Notes: generated by a model from the letters alone, not told the origin. Positions 1 through 13,196 are shown, numbered from the stretch's first letter. The stretch: DNA of 64,000 nucleotides from Galerina marginata (GCA_023014335.1 JAECYW010000008.1:2790001-2854000); one strand, 5' to 3'. Numbers and translations: made by a program.

Positions 1-2115
1 TGAACCTGGACGATTGCTACTCTGAAAGAAAAAGAAGTACATCTGGAGATATTGTAGCGAGTACGTGCAGATTCGTGGTCGAAAAGACCCCGTTTATTTA
101 CTCTGTGTCTTTCTAGATGCAGAACGTTTCCCCGCTGGTATGAACTGGCTCACAGATCAGATACACGGCCTTGGATTGTATGTGCTCTCAAGCTGAATAC
201 CTTTATGGTCATTGCTGACGAGCCTTTGTAGTAAAGCCGGTATTGTAAGCAGAAGATATCGCGAATATATACATATACGATCTTACGGCTTCTTCCTGTT
301 AGTATAGCGACTCCGGCTGGTTTACCTGCAAATTATATCCTGGATCATATATGAATGAGGATAGGTTCGTAACCATTTCACTCTGGAAGTAAAGTATTTG
401 TTGACGCTTTGATTCCTGTTAGAGACATCAAGCTGTTCCAAGATTGGGGATTCGATTTATTGAAGTGCGTTTCACGAACTAATTGCGAAGTCTCTGACCT
501 AAGATAAATAGATATGATAATTGCGCAAGTCAGCCATCATGCTCTTGGACTCGATAATTAGTCACTGATAGACCATCCAGTACCCTATGACAACATTGTC
601 AAAGAAGGGATGGTCGGAAGTGAGTTTCCACAATGCCGAATTTTCTTGGATTTTCATTATTTTCCAAACTCAGAGTACAAGCGCATGGCGGAGGCCATAG
701 CAAGGCTGAGCAAGTCTTCCGGGAAACCTCCCATCCTATTTTCGTTGTGCCAATGGGGTCGAGTAAGATGCCACCATGTCCATCTTGAGTGCGGGCTGGC
801 TTTGATAGCCTCGTTGTCCTAGGTACAACCGTGGATTTGGGCTAGACGATTAGGTCAAAGTTGGCGAGTAAGTTTCGAGCCTACTTCTTTCTTTTTGAGA
901 AGCTCACTCTATATCCAGACGACGGGGGATATCAGTGGGTTCATGTATCTATGTGTCCGCGTTTTCTCCTCGTAACGGGCCTTATGATGTCTAGAACCTA
1001 CATGGCGTTCTCTAGCGAGGATCATCAACAAGTATGTATTTCGTGGGCGACAGGAATCTATTGATACTGACTTCGGTTAGGAATTCCTTTTTCGCGTCTG
1101 CCACTGATTTCTATGGTCGCAATGATCTCGACATCGTAAGACGAGCTTTAAAAACTCCTTGTTCTCTGCTGACTGACCCCCCTACTTTAGCTTGAAGTGT
1201 AGGTGCCTTTGTCGTCGTTTTCTGCTCTTTTTATTATATAAATTGCCCGCCAATTTTTTTGTTTGCAGGGGAAATGGACACCTTACTTACGACGAATCTA
1301 AGGCCCACTTCACTGCCTGGGCTTTCATGAAGTCGCCTCTGCTAATTGTGAGTCCGTTGAATTATCCATGGGCAGCTGTGCATTAACAGCAATTTCAGAG
1401 TACCGACGTAAGTATCGCCCGTCAGATATTTTCTATATTAGATTCACCGTAATACGGAATGGTAGCTTTCACGAGCGTCTGAACAAACATTAAACATTCT
1501 CAAGAACACCGAAATTATTAGCATAAACCAGGACTCAGTTGTTGGTACTTCTATCACGCCTTTCCGATGGGGAGTTAACGTTAGTGATTTGTGTCATTAA
1601 CTCTTGCATTAAGTTCAGAGTTCTTGTGACTATTCTCATACAGCCAGATTGGACGTACAATGACACACATCCCGCCCAATACTGGAGTGGAGAAAGTCAA
1701 AACGGCACAGTCTTTATGCTAGTGAGCCACTGTTATCAATTATCTTTTGTCGAAGAAAGTATCTGACTTGCGAGAGCATTTCTAGCTTAACACCTTGAAT
1801 CACCCGGCCGACATGTTCTTCCGTTTGACTGAATCGCCTTGGATTCGTGCTGGGCGGCAATATTTAGTTAGGGTGAGTGATTAGTTTATCCCTTGGCTAA
1901 ATCACCTCTCCCATTACTGGCGTCGTTTTCAGGATCTCTGGACGCACACGGATAATGGGACGGCTGTCCGAAATTTTACTGCCCATAGCGTGCCGGCTCA
2001 CGGAGTGGTGGCGTTGCTCTTGCGAGATGGTGGCGATGAGCCTGAGGGGACAATGCCTCCTTGCGCATCTACCGAATGGTGCACTAGTGAGGATGGTTTA
2101 AGGCTCGATAAGTAA
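1..2115 (+). CDS. GH27 alpha-galactosidase, 5' end outside window
   Basis: Secreted-type retaining alpha-galactosidase that releases terminal alpha-1,6-galactose from galactomannans and raffinose sugars. The first bases already code NLDDCYS, a GH27 active-site strand, so the start codon and signal peptide lie upstream. Spliced exons then give AERFPAGMNWLTDQIHGLGL, YSDSGWFTC, DIKLFQDWGFDLLK (the FDLLK strand precedes the expected nucleophile Asp region), GKPPILFSLCQWG, LTYDESKAHFTAWAFMKSPL, a QPDWTYNDTHPAQYWSG block and a C-terminal beta-domain with RDLWTHTDNGTAV, ending at TAA 2113-2115. Introns are short and numerous (for example 61-116 and one starting at 178); all joints checked stay in frame, so the gene looks intact. 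Family assignment is strong; substrate preference is inferred. Confidence 0.93.
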
Positions 2116-2207
2116 TTCTAGCATTCTATTCGACGGACTGACAGCTTGGAGGATTGGTGTTTCTTTCCGATTTATTTTGACCAGCTGATAATAGAGTACG
2201 CCTAAAC

Positions 2208-2565
2208 CTAGATAAATGCGGAATTCAAGGTTTGTCGCTGTCGTGGTTTTAGCCGCCAAGTGAGCGCATGTGCCTTCTGATGACCACTAGCATGGAACAC
2301 CAAATAAGAGGTCTTACCAGCAAGAAACGAGTTTTGAACTTGGTCGTCGACGACAAATGCCATAAGAGTAGAATAAGAGTCGTGTCCACGAGGTACCACA
2401 AACAGAAGGCAAGGACTTTATATCGCTAACCTGCATTTTGTAAAACGGAAAAGCATCCCAATCAGCCTGACAAGCGACGGGGGTGACAATCAAGCAGAAA
2501 ACAATCAAGAGAGATTGGTACAAAGAAATATCTTCGCCACTCGGATGTTGAAGGCATTTCTCCAA
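2208..2565 (-). CDS. possible small secreted protein, unrecognised
   Basis: Not recognised. On the minus strand a hydrophobic stretch SLLIVFCLIVTPVACQA looks like a signal peptide with a plausible cleavage after ACQA, followed by DWDAFPFYKMQ and then a GT (gttagc) that could start an intron. A second open stretch (VPRGHDSYSTLMAFVVDD, then NSFLAG before a gtaaga) continues downstream and stops at 2208. The splice pattern is uncertain and the product would be under 130 residues. It lies tail-to-tail with the alpha-galactosidase. It could equally be a chance open frame. Confidence 0.25.
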
Positions 2566-3019
2566 TTACAAGGCCAATTCGTTTTACAGGAAGTACCAGT
2601 GCACCCCCATACAGTGACAGGAAATTAAGAGATACAAGATGCCGATTTTCGAGCCTCCGCGGTATATGATATAGCTTGTAGGATATTTGGAAATTGATGA
2701 ATTCTGTAGACCTTGACGGAAGTCCAAGAATGTGCTTTGTTCAAGTTCTTTAGACTAAGTTTAGAGGCTATCCGAGTGACTGAAAGGGTAGAAAAAGACA
2801 AGAGAAAGTGGATTCACAGGCGGTCGCTCCTAAACGCTAAGGCTTGATGCATGATGGATTATGAGTAGTTGGGTACTCTTCAAGAGGCTGAGAGAGGGTG
2901 GACGGCGGTGAGAGCTCAGACTCAGAGGGCCATAACAAGCAAGCACAAACAGGCCCGCAGCTGCCGCGTCTGCGACGCTCTTGCAGAGTTACAGTCCTCT
3001 CACATTCACTTCGAGGACC

Positions 3020-3776
3020 ATGGTGCTCGTTCTCGTCATCGGGGATCTGCATATTCCCCATCGTATACACGACCTTCCCGCAAAGTTTAAGAAACTCCTG
3101 GTCCCTGGCAAAATCCAACAAATTCTGTGCACTGGCAACGTCTGCGACAAAGAAACATACGAGTATCTACGGACCATATCTCCAGATGTGCACATTGTGA
3201 AGGGCGACTACGACGAGTCAACATTTCCCTTATCTATATCCGTGGTGCACAGCCCTATTAAAATTGGAGTGATTCATGGTCATCAATCTATACCGACTGG
3301 CGACCTGGACTCGTTGAGCTCTTTGGCCAGGCAGATGGATGTGGACGTGTTGATCTCTGGACATACACACGTGTAAGTACTCTTTTCTTTCGTGTTTGTA
3401 ATTTACCATATGTATTGGTTGCTCGTAGATTCCAAGCCATTGAATACGACAACAAGTTCTTCGTGAATCCTGGCACGGCAACGGGTGCGTGGACGGGTGC
3501 ATTCAACGGGTGCGTCACCATTTGGTAATACTTTACTGTATATGTATCTAAACCCTCCGAAATAGCGATCCTATACCATCATTCGCTCTCATGGATATCC
3601 AAGGCTCGGTGGTAGTCACCTATGTTTATCAACTGATCGAAGGCGAAGTGAGGGTCGAGAAGATCGAGTGGAGGAAGGAGCCTGAAACAGCTCCAGTGCC
3701 ACGAAGCACAGTGCCACCTCAGAATATTCCAAGCCCAACGATACCTGGGAGCCCACCTGGCGGCGCCGTTTGGTAG
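3020..3776 (+). CDS. VPS29: retromer subunit VPS29
   Basis: Small subunit of the retromer cargo-selective complex (VPS26-VPS29-VPS35) that recycles membrane proteins from endosomes to the Golgi. Exons 3020-3372, 3429-3509 and 3566-3776 join in frame to about 214 residues. The metallophosphoesterase-fold motifs are all present in order: [56 protein letters not shown] and the closing [15 protein letters not shown]. The start is the ATG at 3020, which gives the canonical [11 protein letters not shown]; 13 upstream in-frame codons have no family counterpart. A Pro-rich tail of about 28 residues after EWRKEPE extends it past animal VPS29 (about 182 residues). Single-copy housekeeping gene; very secure. 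Confidence 0.97.
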
Positions 3777-4447
3777 TGGATCGTCCATTGTGCCTGACTT
3801 TTGCCTCGTCGATATGTAGATTATTCTTGTGAGTTTGGATCTTCGACAAATATATTCATAAGAGCGCCAGTACTAATCTCCTTATTGCTAGATTTCACGT
3901 TTCTTTGTCATCATGATCTTTTATACTTATCTGCAGTACAACAATTCGGTCTAATCTGGAATCACGCAGGCAAAAGAAGCTCCACGAATCAGGTTCACAG
4001 ACGCCGGTTGTCACCGGCAGGTTCGTAGGCAGAAGGTCTGAAGAAGCGCTGAAAACTTGATAGCAATCTCGCACAATAACCTTGGGACTCAGTGGCAATT
4101 CATAAATTAAAATTGGGAGGAAGACACGAGTGACGACCGTGACTGACCGTTTCTGAATGATACCAATTGTCTTTTAACGACTAACCAGCTGGAGTAAAGT
4201 CTAAAGTTTTCCAACTTTCTATTGTTAGATTTTCAGTCCGGTGACGCTCTATATCTACGAGCAATGCATTGGAGTAGTAGACTAGTTGTAAGGAGCGATT
4301 ATATGTAAGTAAAACAGACGATGACAAGGAGAGTTATGCTGGGTGATAAGAGTTGGACGTTGTCACGGCAAGAGAAGAGAGATACCCATGGAGTAATTCA
4401 AGAAAACATGTAGATCAAATGGAATCAGCGTCTACGAAGCCGCAAAT
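3777..4447. other. convergent intergenic region, VPS29 / P450
   Basis: The 3' ends of VPS29 (+) and the P450 (-) face each other across this stretch. Open frames here are short, without recognisable motifs or splice partners. Nothing else seen. Confidence 0.5.
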
Positions 4448-6460
4448 TTATAAAAATTCTTCGGTAATCAGCGAGGCCGCCTTCTCAGAACGAGGTTTGA
4501 TGGCACACTTAAATGGTTTCGGGTAACTATCACGATGGAGAGAAAAATGAGCAGCCAAACTGTCGGGACGGGGAAAAAGGCATGCCTGATAATCCCAGAT
4601 GTATTTTCGTGCACCGGCGTAACAGGAACGCCGTTTTCCACCGTCTTTTCAATGTCGAAAACGGCGAGGGACATAGCCACACAGGAGAACAGGGACGCTT
4701 CTGCGAGGTGCATGCCTGGGCAGATACGACGACCGTAACCGAAGCATACTTTTCTTGGGTCCTGTTGGGGTTCCTTGCCCGGAGAGGCGATGTGGCGTTC
4801 CGGGTCGAATGTGAACGGGTCAGGATAGGTCTCGGGATCGTGCAGCATGTTCCTAATGTGAAAATGTGAAAATGCGAAAAATAATCAGAAAGATTTTGGG
4901 AGATGGCAGACGGACCAGAGGTTGGCGAGGATGAGCGAGCCTTTGGGAATGAAATATCCTGCGATATATCCGTCCTCGAGAGCGGTGTGTGGAACACCTA
5001 CACAAAGAGTGTCAGTTTCAAACATTAGACTCAAAGTGTTGCGGTATACCTGTAGGAGCGACGCTATTCCATCGAAGTACCTCAGTGACAACGGCGTTGA
5101 TATAAGGAAGGTGTGCTAAGTCATTGAAGTTTGGTAGCCTGCCGTTACCGACGACAGCGTCAAGTTCTGCTTGCGCTTTCTTCTGGACATCTAAAAGAGG
5201 AAGTCTGAACGAAAATGATATGGTCCAAAGCATAATAGTTCGTACCTGGATACAAAACCATCGCTAGGAAGAATGCGTATTCGGCAGAAACTGTTGTATC
5301 TGCACCACCTGAGGATAACACAATTTAGTAGACCCCATTTCAGAAATTTGGGGCACTTACCACCATACATCGAACTGGCTGTGAACTTCAAATCTCTGAT
5401 TTCATCAGCAGACATTGAAGCTTCATTTTCAAGGGTGGTCGAGACGAATGAGGGAACGGCGGTCCCTGCGGCCTGATGGGCATGTTAGTTCTGAGACAAT
5501 AGGGGAAAAGGGAGGGGAGTACGATTTGTTGCTTAGTATAATTGTACGGGACTTCAACCATCTTGTCGGTAGCTTTCGCCCATTCGCGTGCAGTTTTCAA
5601 GAAGCCCGAGCCAGGACACCATTCTGGGAGCTTTTTCAAGGAGGGGAAAAAGTCGACGGGGAAGGCTCCGGGGACAGTCGCAGCGTTGAAGTTGTCGTTC
5701 GCGTTTTCGATCAAGTTTACGAATGGGTCTTCTCCATCCACCACTTCATATCCATATGTCAAGCGTAAAATAATTCCACCAGCCAGTCTAATAGTATCGA
5801 TGATAAGTCCTTCCGCAAGATAATGGCAAGAAAAGAAGACCAACTTGCGAAGATGAGCCAGCAGTCCATCGTGCTTCACCAAGGTTCGTTTCAAAAAACG
5901 GCGAGTCTCGTGTTCAACCAGAGGATAGAGCTGTTGGATAGGTTTCGGGCTTCCCAGGTAGCGAGAGAAGTGTTTGCGGTATGTCCGGAAGCGGGCACCA
6001 TAAGAAATAAGCACGAGCGTTTGCGAGTAGCCGACGAGTTCGCCTCCCATTTCCAGTACAGGCCGATCCGAATAAATGGCTCCCTTTTTGTCGAGCTCGT
6101 CCATGATGGATGCGGAGTTCACAATAATCATCGGTCGTCCAAGGAGCTTCACACAGAGGATTCCACCTAGAACGAAGTCAGACAGAATTTAGAGAGCAAC
6201 TGCTTATCCATTTACCCCATTTTCGGCCCCATTCCGCAAAGGTGACCCACTCTTCTTGAGCAGGCATATCGGCGACATTCTAAAGAGAGGAATCAACAAG
6301 GTTAGGTGGAGTTACAGATCGGAAAGATAATTCGTACCCCAATTATTGGAAGGCCTTTCGGACCAGGGGGCAAGTAGTGGCTGTCTGGTTTTCTCGCCTG
6401 GAATAAATACCAAACTAAAGACAAACCGCCTCCCACAACCAAGAGGTCGCTGAAGGTCAT
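4448..6460 (-). CDS. cytochrome P450 monooxygenase
   Basis: Haem-thiolate monooxygenase with an N-terminal membrane anchor, expected at the ER with a P450 reductase partner; substrate unknown. The ATG at 6458-6460 starts [20 protein letters not shown], followed by the Pro hinge [14 protein letters not shown]. Later exons carry the I-helix [13 protein letters not shown], the ExxR motif in [11 protein letters not shown], and the haem-binding loop [17 protein letters not shown] with its Cys ligand. About ten exons assemble to roughly 510 residues, the usual length. The last intron appears to be GC-AG: skipping it gives [20 protein letters not shown] and a stop at 4448, matching the family C-terminus, whereas reading through gives an unrelated tail. 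Intact; divergent from the DUF6534 gene with 1.7 kb between them. Confidence 0.93.
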
Positions 6461-8203
6461 AGTGTCGAGTCGGTGGGGGTTGGTGGGCGATTTTCAGGAG
6501 GGACGAACACATGGTGGATGCTATACCTCCTCCGTTAAAGATCGTCCCACTGTGCCTGATGACAGTCGATCAGATCTGCAGACCTTCCCGTAATGGGCAA
6601 GAAAATCTGAAAAGACGGCTCCGTGGAAGAGCTTTCCGTAAGGGAATCTGATAGCAGTGATGGGTATTATGCTCTTGTGACAGGTACCTTTTCCGCTCAA
6701 CCTCAATAAAGCTAAGTTTATGAACTCTGAGAGGTTTGAGGAAGTAGAAAACTCATCTCCCATCGACTGCGTCATAGTCTGCCAAGTCTAGGACGCAAAA
6801 TCTGTAAGATGAGTTCGCTCGCAATCCTGCTCCACGTGTGCGCCATCAATTGAGGAAGGTTTCTTGAATGTTGCATTGCTCACATGTTGGGTGACACTTC
6901 GAAAGATTGGCATCGAGACAGACCTCTGAGACTTATTTAAAACGTTAAAGCTTGGTTGAAGCTCTGATTCGAGCTCGAAGTAAGCGTTAGTTTTTGCCAC
7001 TTCTTGGATCCATGCTATTGGAAGTTGATTGGAAGAACGCAAGACGAACGCTCCTTGCTGCTGCTGCAAACTCCCGCGCATTTTGATTTCAAATCCCGAT
7101 TTCAGTCTCCGAGAACCTGACTTCCATTGACGACTTCTGTCAGTTACAGTCAGTTACACTGGATTGATAAGTATCGATGCGGAATGGGCCTACAAAACTA
7201 ATGAATGCAATTTATACAGGGTCGTCTTGCATCAGATTCAAAGGTCTTCTAATTACACGGCCTGACCCTTCTAAATGTCCAGGCCTTTCAAAAATTGGGG
7301 TGCGTCAGGTCGTTATTTATGCGCTTCAAGTTGGGACCTTGGGCCTTTTTTTTCTTTTCGGAGGCCTACGGTATTAGGTCTTGCACAACGCAATAAGGTA
7401 TGTATCTAGTTTTCTAGTCTTCCGACCTGCCTTCCTTGGCCCAATATATAGTATTGTCGTCGGAATGTTACAAAGGCAGGCTGAGGAGGGAGTGTTTGTT
7501 TCCACATGGATAAAACGGGCAAGCTGGCGGAGGCGGATTCTGAGGTCGTCGCGGATCCAATTTTTTTCACAGCATGCAGAAGCCTGCAAACCGCAACCAT
7601 CAAAGGGCAAGGTAAGACCCTGCAAGATAAAATATCGGAACTCAGTGCATGTTGCACATAAACAGATCAATCCCGGATCCCGGATCCCGTCCTCCGTAAG
7701 GATATCACTTGGTCGCAATTGACCACCGTGCCCGTAGTCCCATACAAAGAGGTGAAATTTTCACGTGGAATCGCTCCTTTCGTGGATGCAAATCCAGTTT
7801 TGCGAGGTTCTAACTCCTTTTAGAGAAATCGCGAAGTGCAGATCTGCTTCTGTGATATTCGACAACAGATCGTGTCACAAGAACTCACAAGAATCAATGC
7901 CAAAAATGCCTTAGCAGCGGAGAAGGACAAAAGGCATTTTCTCTCTTGAATCTTCGCACCAGGTTCGTGCTTTGCCGCGAATTATTTGTGATCGCGACAA
8001 TCTATCCCGAAGAAAATTTCTTCTCTCTCCAGGAGATCGACTGGGGTAGAGTTTAACCTTCTTCGGTGGTACATACACCGAATTCGAGCATTTATACAAC
8101 ACAGGCGGTCCAACATCGTCTTCTGGTTTTCCAGCTCCCCCGCTCCTTTCATACCGTCGTGGTAGTCGATCCGCTCCTTCAAACCCTTTCGATTCTTTTC
8201 AAA
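6461..8203. other. intergenic region upstream of P450 and DUF6534 gene
   Basis: A divergent promoter region of 1.74 kb. It contains two minus-strand open frames (6521-6775 and 6788-7081) and overlapping frames on both strands at 7374-7722; none shows a domain, signal peptide or splice partner I can recognise. A small direct repeat of GTCAGTTACA lies near 7138-7160. No gene supported. Confidence 0.4.
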
Positions 8204-10277
8204 ATGTCGGGGTCAGCAACCTTAGATCCGGGTTATCCACTGGATAACACGTACGTCAGTTCGCTGCTCGTGCTTCAGAGGCTCTCTGACATTTGGTAGG
8301 ATGGGTGCCATGATGATTGGCGTGATCGTTAGTGCGGTGCTCCATGGGATTACACTGCTACAGGCTTTCATGTATTTCACTAGTAAGCAAACTGCCTTCA
8401 ATTTTCTACTAGATCTAACCATGTCCACTCCTTGCGAAGACTACAAGAAAGATGTGTGGTACCTGAAGGCGCTTGTATGTAGATCTTTTCAAGTCTCACT
8501 GTCGACTAGGATTTTGACGTTTGGTTATAGGTATTGACCACAGTATCGTTCGATGCCATTCACCTGGCGATGATCTCACACGCTGGTAGGTTTCATTCTT
8601 CGGATACTCTGGCTAACCAGGCAATGACCACCTCCGCAGTGTATCATTACGTGGTGTCTGATTTCCAGTACGCGACTCTCATCTCCGGTAAAATTTCCCT
8701 CCTAATTTTTACACCAGTAACCCGGACAGTCTTCGCTTCTTGACATGGTGAGCTTTATTCTTTCAAGTGATATAACGTTACTGAGATATCTTATAGGACC
8801 GTGTTGGTGAGCTAGCCAGTCCCGCTACCTTCTGGAATTCGACTCACGGTTATGTTTATCACGCGGCCTAGATGGAAGCACTCTTTACTGTATGTCTGGG
8901 TTCATTGCACCTCAGGCTCAAATTTACCTCTTCCGTGTAAGGGAGTCAACGGCGGAATTGTTCAGACGTGGGTACTGTCAGCTATGCCGAGCTCCATACC
9001 AATTTCATCTATGCCCCTTCAGATTCTACGCCCTTCGTGTATTTCGTCGTGAGTCGTGTTTAGCCATGACCCTTCAATCACATGTTGACGATTCGCAGTG
9101 AGCAAGCGAAATTATCTCCTCACGGGAATAATCGTCTTCCTTATTCTCGCGACTGTTGGTACGTACTTCTGTCAAGTCTCTTGGTAATTTTCCTTCTAAC
9201 ATCTGTTCAGGATGCGGTACAGGTAAGGACCTTCGACACTCTTATATTACCCATGGGCTTATGGAATGTCGTTCAAGTTTGGGTCATTTTGTCGTAAGCC
9301 ATAATTCGCTGCTACCTTTCTGTCTCGAATGCCACGAATTCTCTCAGCATGCAATTCAAGACATATAAACAACTTTTGACAATATCGGTATGTCCTCCTT
9401 TACAATGAAAAGCTGATACTCAACATCTGATCGTAATAGCCGCTCACAATTACGATCAATGCGCTCTCAACGGCAGCTGATGTTACCATTGCCGCCAGTC
9501 TTTGTCTCATGCTTCATAGGTCAAGAACAGGTTTCAAACGGTAAGAATATACCTCCCCTGCACTTTAGCCACTTCTGAACTTTCGCCGTCGATAGATCAG
9601 ATAACATTATCAACAAATTGGCAAGTAATAAGTTCCTGAAATAAAATAATGCTCATCTTCCACACAGATTATCTTCATCGTCAATACCGGAGTGTATGGG
9701 CCTTATCTCACTGTCCTTTCCGATGCTGATATATCTATTTGCTAGTTTAACGACGTAGGTAGCTCGACTGGCCCAACCGTTTATGCCGTCTCATTTTTAC
9801 GACCTTTCAGCTGTTGCGCAGTTTCGTCCTTGATTTGTGTTCGTCCAGTTATACTAGAGTCATACCGAGTACTAACGCCTCCACATCAGCTGATCGCCTC
9901 CCCGAACAGTCTTATCTACGCAACCTTCTATTTCTGCATCGGACGTTGTGCGTATTCCTTGAATCTGGGATGTTTACCTCGATTGAATAACGATGTCAAA
10001 TACAGTTTACACAAACTCTTTCTTGGCAACATTGAATGCCCGAAGATCATTCTCCAGCCAAATCGACGAATCCAGCCACATGATGATGTCTGTGCCACCT
10101 AGCGTGGTCAGCCCTCATGCGACAACAAACAGCAAACTCCAGAACATCGCGATCCGCATTGACACCACGAAGGAATTGAACGATGGGGACCGCTCAGTAC
10201 GTCCGCTCAGCGCACACGGCACTGTCGTTGGCAAAGACGACCGGGACGTTAAATATCCGCTTGATACAGATTGTTGA
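8204..10277 (+). CDS. DUF6534-type seven-helix membrane protein
   Basis: Member of a large basidiomycete membrane-protein family (DUF6534), GPCR-like in topology but of unknown function. ATG 8204 opens MSGSATLDPGYPLDNT; after a short intron comes TM1, MGAMMIGVIVSAVLHGITLL, then YKKDVWYLKALV, the conserved SFDAIHLAMISHAVYHYVV helix, SKRNYLLTGIIVFLILATV, an ITINALSTAADVTIAASLCL helix and the family hallmark RSDNIINKL-IIFIVNTG. The last hydrophobic exon has SPNSLIYATFYFCIGR, then YTNSFLATLNARRSF and a hydrophilic tail of about 80 residues to the stop at 10277. Many very short exons make exact joints in the 8700-9300 part uncertain. No disabling change seen. Substrate or ligand cannot be inferred. 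Confidence 0.85.
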
Positions 10278-10736
10278 TACCAGCGACGGTGATCACAGGA
10301 GCGACTTTAATCTTGGAGCGTCGAAGGAGAGCACACATATGTTTAACGCTGCCGAAAGTGGAGTGACATTGCGCTAGCTATAGAGTGTGTTAATAAGATG
10401 GTTGGATGACCATACAAGTACCTTACATCGTACACCTGCATAAATGAACATGCCTTAATTGCAATCTTTGGCTGCATTGCTATGTGGTCTATACCCTTGA
10501 GGACTTCAACGTTCGACATTCAACGCATAACGAGTTGCGTGCCTGCCCTGGACCCTATGACCTCGGAGCAAGCATAGGCAATTAAAAGTGCTGTCATAAA
10601 GTTTTGCGGAGGCACTTTATTTAATAAAAACCGATTGCACCTACGCATTCAACTCGAAGTAGGTCTGACGTCTATGCTTTCCCTATCTGTTTTATCTTTC
10701 TCATTCTGGTGAGTTGGATTGTGGAGTACTTGTCTA
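10278..10736. other. convergent intergenic region
   Basis: AT-rich 3' flank shared by the DUF6534 gene (+) and the GMC oxidoreductase (-). No open frame or repeat of note seen. Confidence 0.5.
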
Positions 10737-13196
10737 TTAATGAGAGGCTTTTATAAGATCGGCCGCTTTCTCTGCTACACCGTACAAAGTCGCTGAAAGA
10801 TGAGCGCTGATTTGCAAAGGCATCATTGATGCGTCCACCACACGGACGTTCTTCGTGTCGTATACTCTCAGCTGAGAATCGACAACGCCTAAGGGACAGG
10901 ATTGATAGTCAGTTAAGCCTGCCAAAAAGAGCTGAGCGAATGATTTGACCTCCAAGGCTGCGTTTCATCATAGCTGCAGTGCCAACAGGGTGAGCAACGG
11001 AGTCAAAGTTCGACTTGATCCAGGACTTCCAGGCTGCATCCGTGCCACGACTGGCATTGTCTGGAACCGCGTTACCTGGCCTAGTCTCGCCTGCAGAGAG
11101 TGAGCTAAATAAATAATGATTACAGGGTGTTTAAGCAACGTGATCTTGGGTGCGAGGATACCTTAGGGGAGCCGTGGTTGAGATCTTCCTCGCCAAACGT
11201 GCACCAGCCACCTGGACGTCAAGGTCGAGATCAACGCTGAAGTAGTTAACAGTGACTTTAGGCTTCGTGAAGGGGTTGGTGCTCTATGACCAAAATGTTA
11301 ATGAGCAATATGTATCACGGAAAGAAAGTAAACCGACAGTGATCTTGACATTACCCCGACTGAAAGGGAGCAGATTCCACGCAAGGATGCCCAAGGTACT
11401 GCAAAACACAATTAAAATATTTAGTCGAGATCAATGAGAGGAATTTTCCTTACTCAGGATACCCAATGTCGAAGAAAAGTTCCATCACAGGTGCGTTGTT
11501 ATTAATGATCAAGTTCGCTTGTACTTGGAAGATCTGTTGCAAGGCACTCGCGGACAAACCGGAGCCCGCTTGGGACGCTGCCCAAGAGGCAAGCGAGGAA
11601 CGGATACGCGAGGCCGTGGCATTGCCATTTGAACCAAAGATCTGATAGAGGTTGGGGTAGGCAATGGTGTCAGTGGGACCTCTGCCTCCCTGGTTAAATC
11701 CATTCCCCCGAGCACCGAGAGTGCTCATGGTCTATGTGTAAAATCAGTTAATATTATTAGATGGATGGCCTAAGGGAAGGAATACACGCCTGTTCCTGCA
11801 AATTCCTTCCAACAGTTTTTAAGTCAACTTTGGTGGTAATCCCCAGAGGACCGAGTATGGCAGAATCGCCAACGCCTGAAAGTTGAAGGAGAGCTGGAGT
11901 CTAATAATCGATATAGTGAAAGTAAAGATAAAGTCTTTCGGAATCAATGAACTAAGGACAAACCTGGATCGCGCCTGCAGCCAAAATAACTTCACGTCTT
12001 GCAGATGCCGTATAGCGGGTGGAGCCTCCACTAGCTGGGGCGAATTCAACGCCAGAGGCTGTTAGCGGGATTCCGCCGCTCTTCCAGTTGATTTTAGTGA
12101 CCTTGAAGAGTCGATAATAAGCTTCGGCATTTTATTTGCAAAAAGTGTACCCGTTCGTACTTGATGAGTAACAAGTGTTAGCCAATTGGTTGCCTTGCTC
12201 TCCACTGGACTAAGGTACGCCGTAGCAGATGACGAACGGTGGTCAGAGTCGTGCCAATTTATCGTCTAGGAGCAGCAATGAGTGATCTGAGCTTCCAAAA
12301 AAAAGCAACAGAAGGACTCACGAGAGGAGTGATAGAAACACAATTGGGTGTTCCACCATTGAGATCCTTGAAGTGGTTAATCCCTGTGAGTCCAACAATC
12401 GTGTTGACGAAAGCTGGTTGTTGAGGTCCACCGAACATATCATCTGGATATGTCACTTGCACTGGACCGGAGGAGCCGTGATAGGACGGGATAGATTGCG
12501 CTCCTTTCGCCGCTTGTTGACTATTGGGTGGCGAGAACGTTTCTGACTGAAGCGAACCGGTAAGCTCAAAAGACGAAAAAGCAGACGTCGTCAAACCTTT
12601 TTCATATAACTCCAGAGACCCTGCCAGTTCCATCCAACGCTTGCTTCCGAAGGTTCGAGCAGAGTCGACCATGAATCGTATTGCGCGTTTAATCCACGAG
12701 TGTAAGCAGCACCGTTAATGGAGGCTACAATCCATTTGAAATCAGCGTCTGTAACGGGAGTAGTGAGGAACATAACACTGACAACTTCCACCTAATGTTT
12801 TCCCGCTATCAAAGTGGATATAGCTGTGAATATCTGAATGTAAATAAAAAGAAAATAGGCTAACCCCAGGATCAATTTGCCTTGATCTGCTGGCCATGAC
12901 CAAGTCAGTTCAGAACCAAAGGCTTGACCATATTTGTAGATGTCGAAGACGCGAGGGTCTTTTCTGTTATCAGCACCTGCTTCAATCAAAAGGACAGACA
13001 CCGTCGGGTCTTCTGCAAGTCTCGCGGCTACTGTGGTCCCCGTCAAACCCGCGCCGACAACGATGTAATCGAAAGTTTGTCCATTGGCAGCAGAAGCAGA
13101 GGTGGTAACCCCAGAGACGCGTTTTTGCAAAGCAGGAGTGGCACATACGCTGGCAAGACAAAGGAACAGCGAGAGAAAACGAAAAAGAGCGGCCAT
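10737..13196 (-). CDS. secreted GMC oxidoreductase (aryl-alcohol-oxidase-like)
   Basis: FAD-dependent glucose-methanol-choline oxidoreductase, probably oxidising alcohols and making H2O2 outside the cell (AA3-like, inferred). ATG at 13194-13196 starts a signal peptide, [20 protein letters not shown]. The ADP-binding motif [20 protein letters not shown] and EAG follow, then [12 protein letters not shown] (FAD loop), [25 protein letters not shown], a long insert with [15 protein letters not shown], and the C-terminal catalytic region [15 protein letters not shown] (first catalytic His) and [20 protein letters not shown] (second His). Small introns all join in frame, for example THQ|VTKINW near 12115-12175 and SLGG|VVDSQ near 10895-10955. 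Stop at 10737. Length near 600 residues is normal. Intact. Confidence 0.9.

Noticed and set aside
2981..3019. Upstream in-frame start for VPS29
   Set aside because: Adds 13 residues absent from all VPS29 proteins known to me; ATG 3020 gives the canonical N-terminus.
6521..7081. Two minus-strand frames as an extra gene beside the P450
   Set aside because: Different frames with stops between, no recognisable motif; simplest reading is promoter region.
7374..7722. Overlapping open frames on both strands as a gene
   Set aside because: Both strands open over the same bases, no domain, signal peptide or intron partners.
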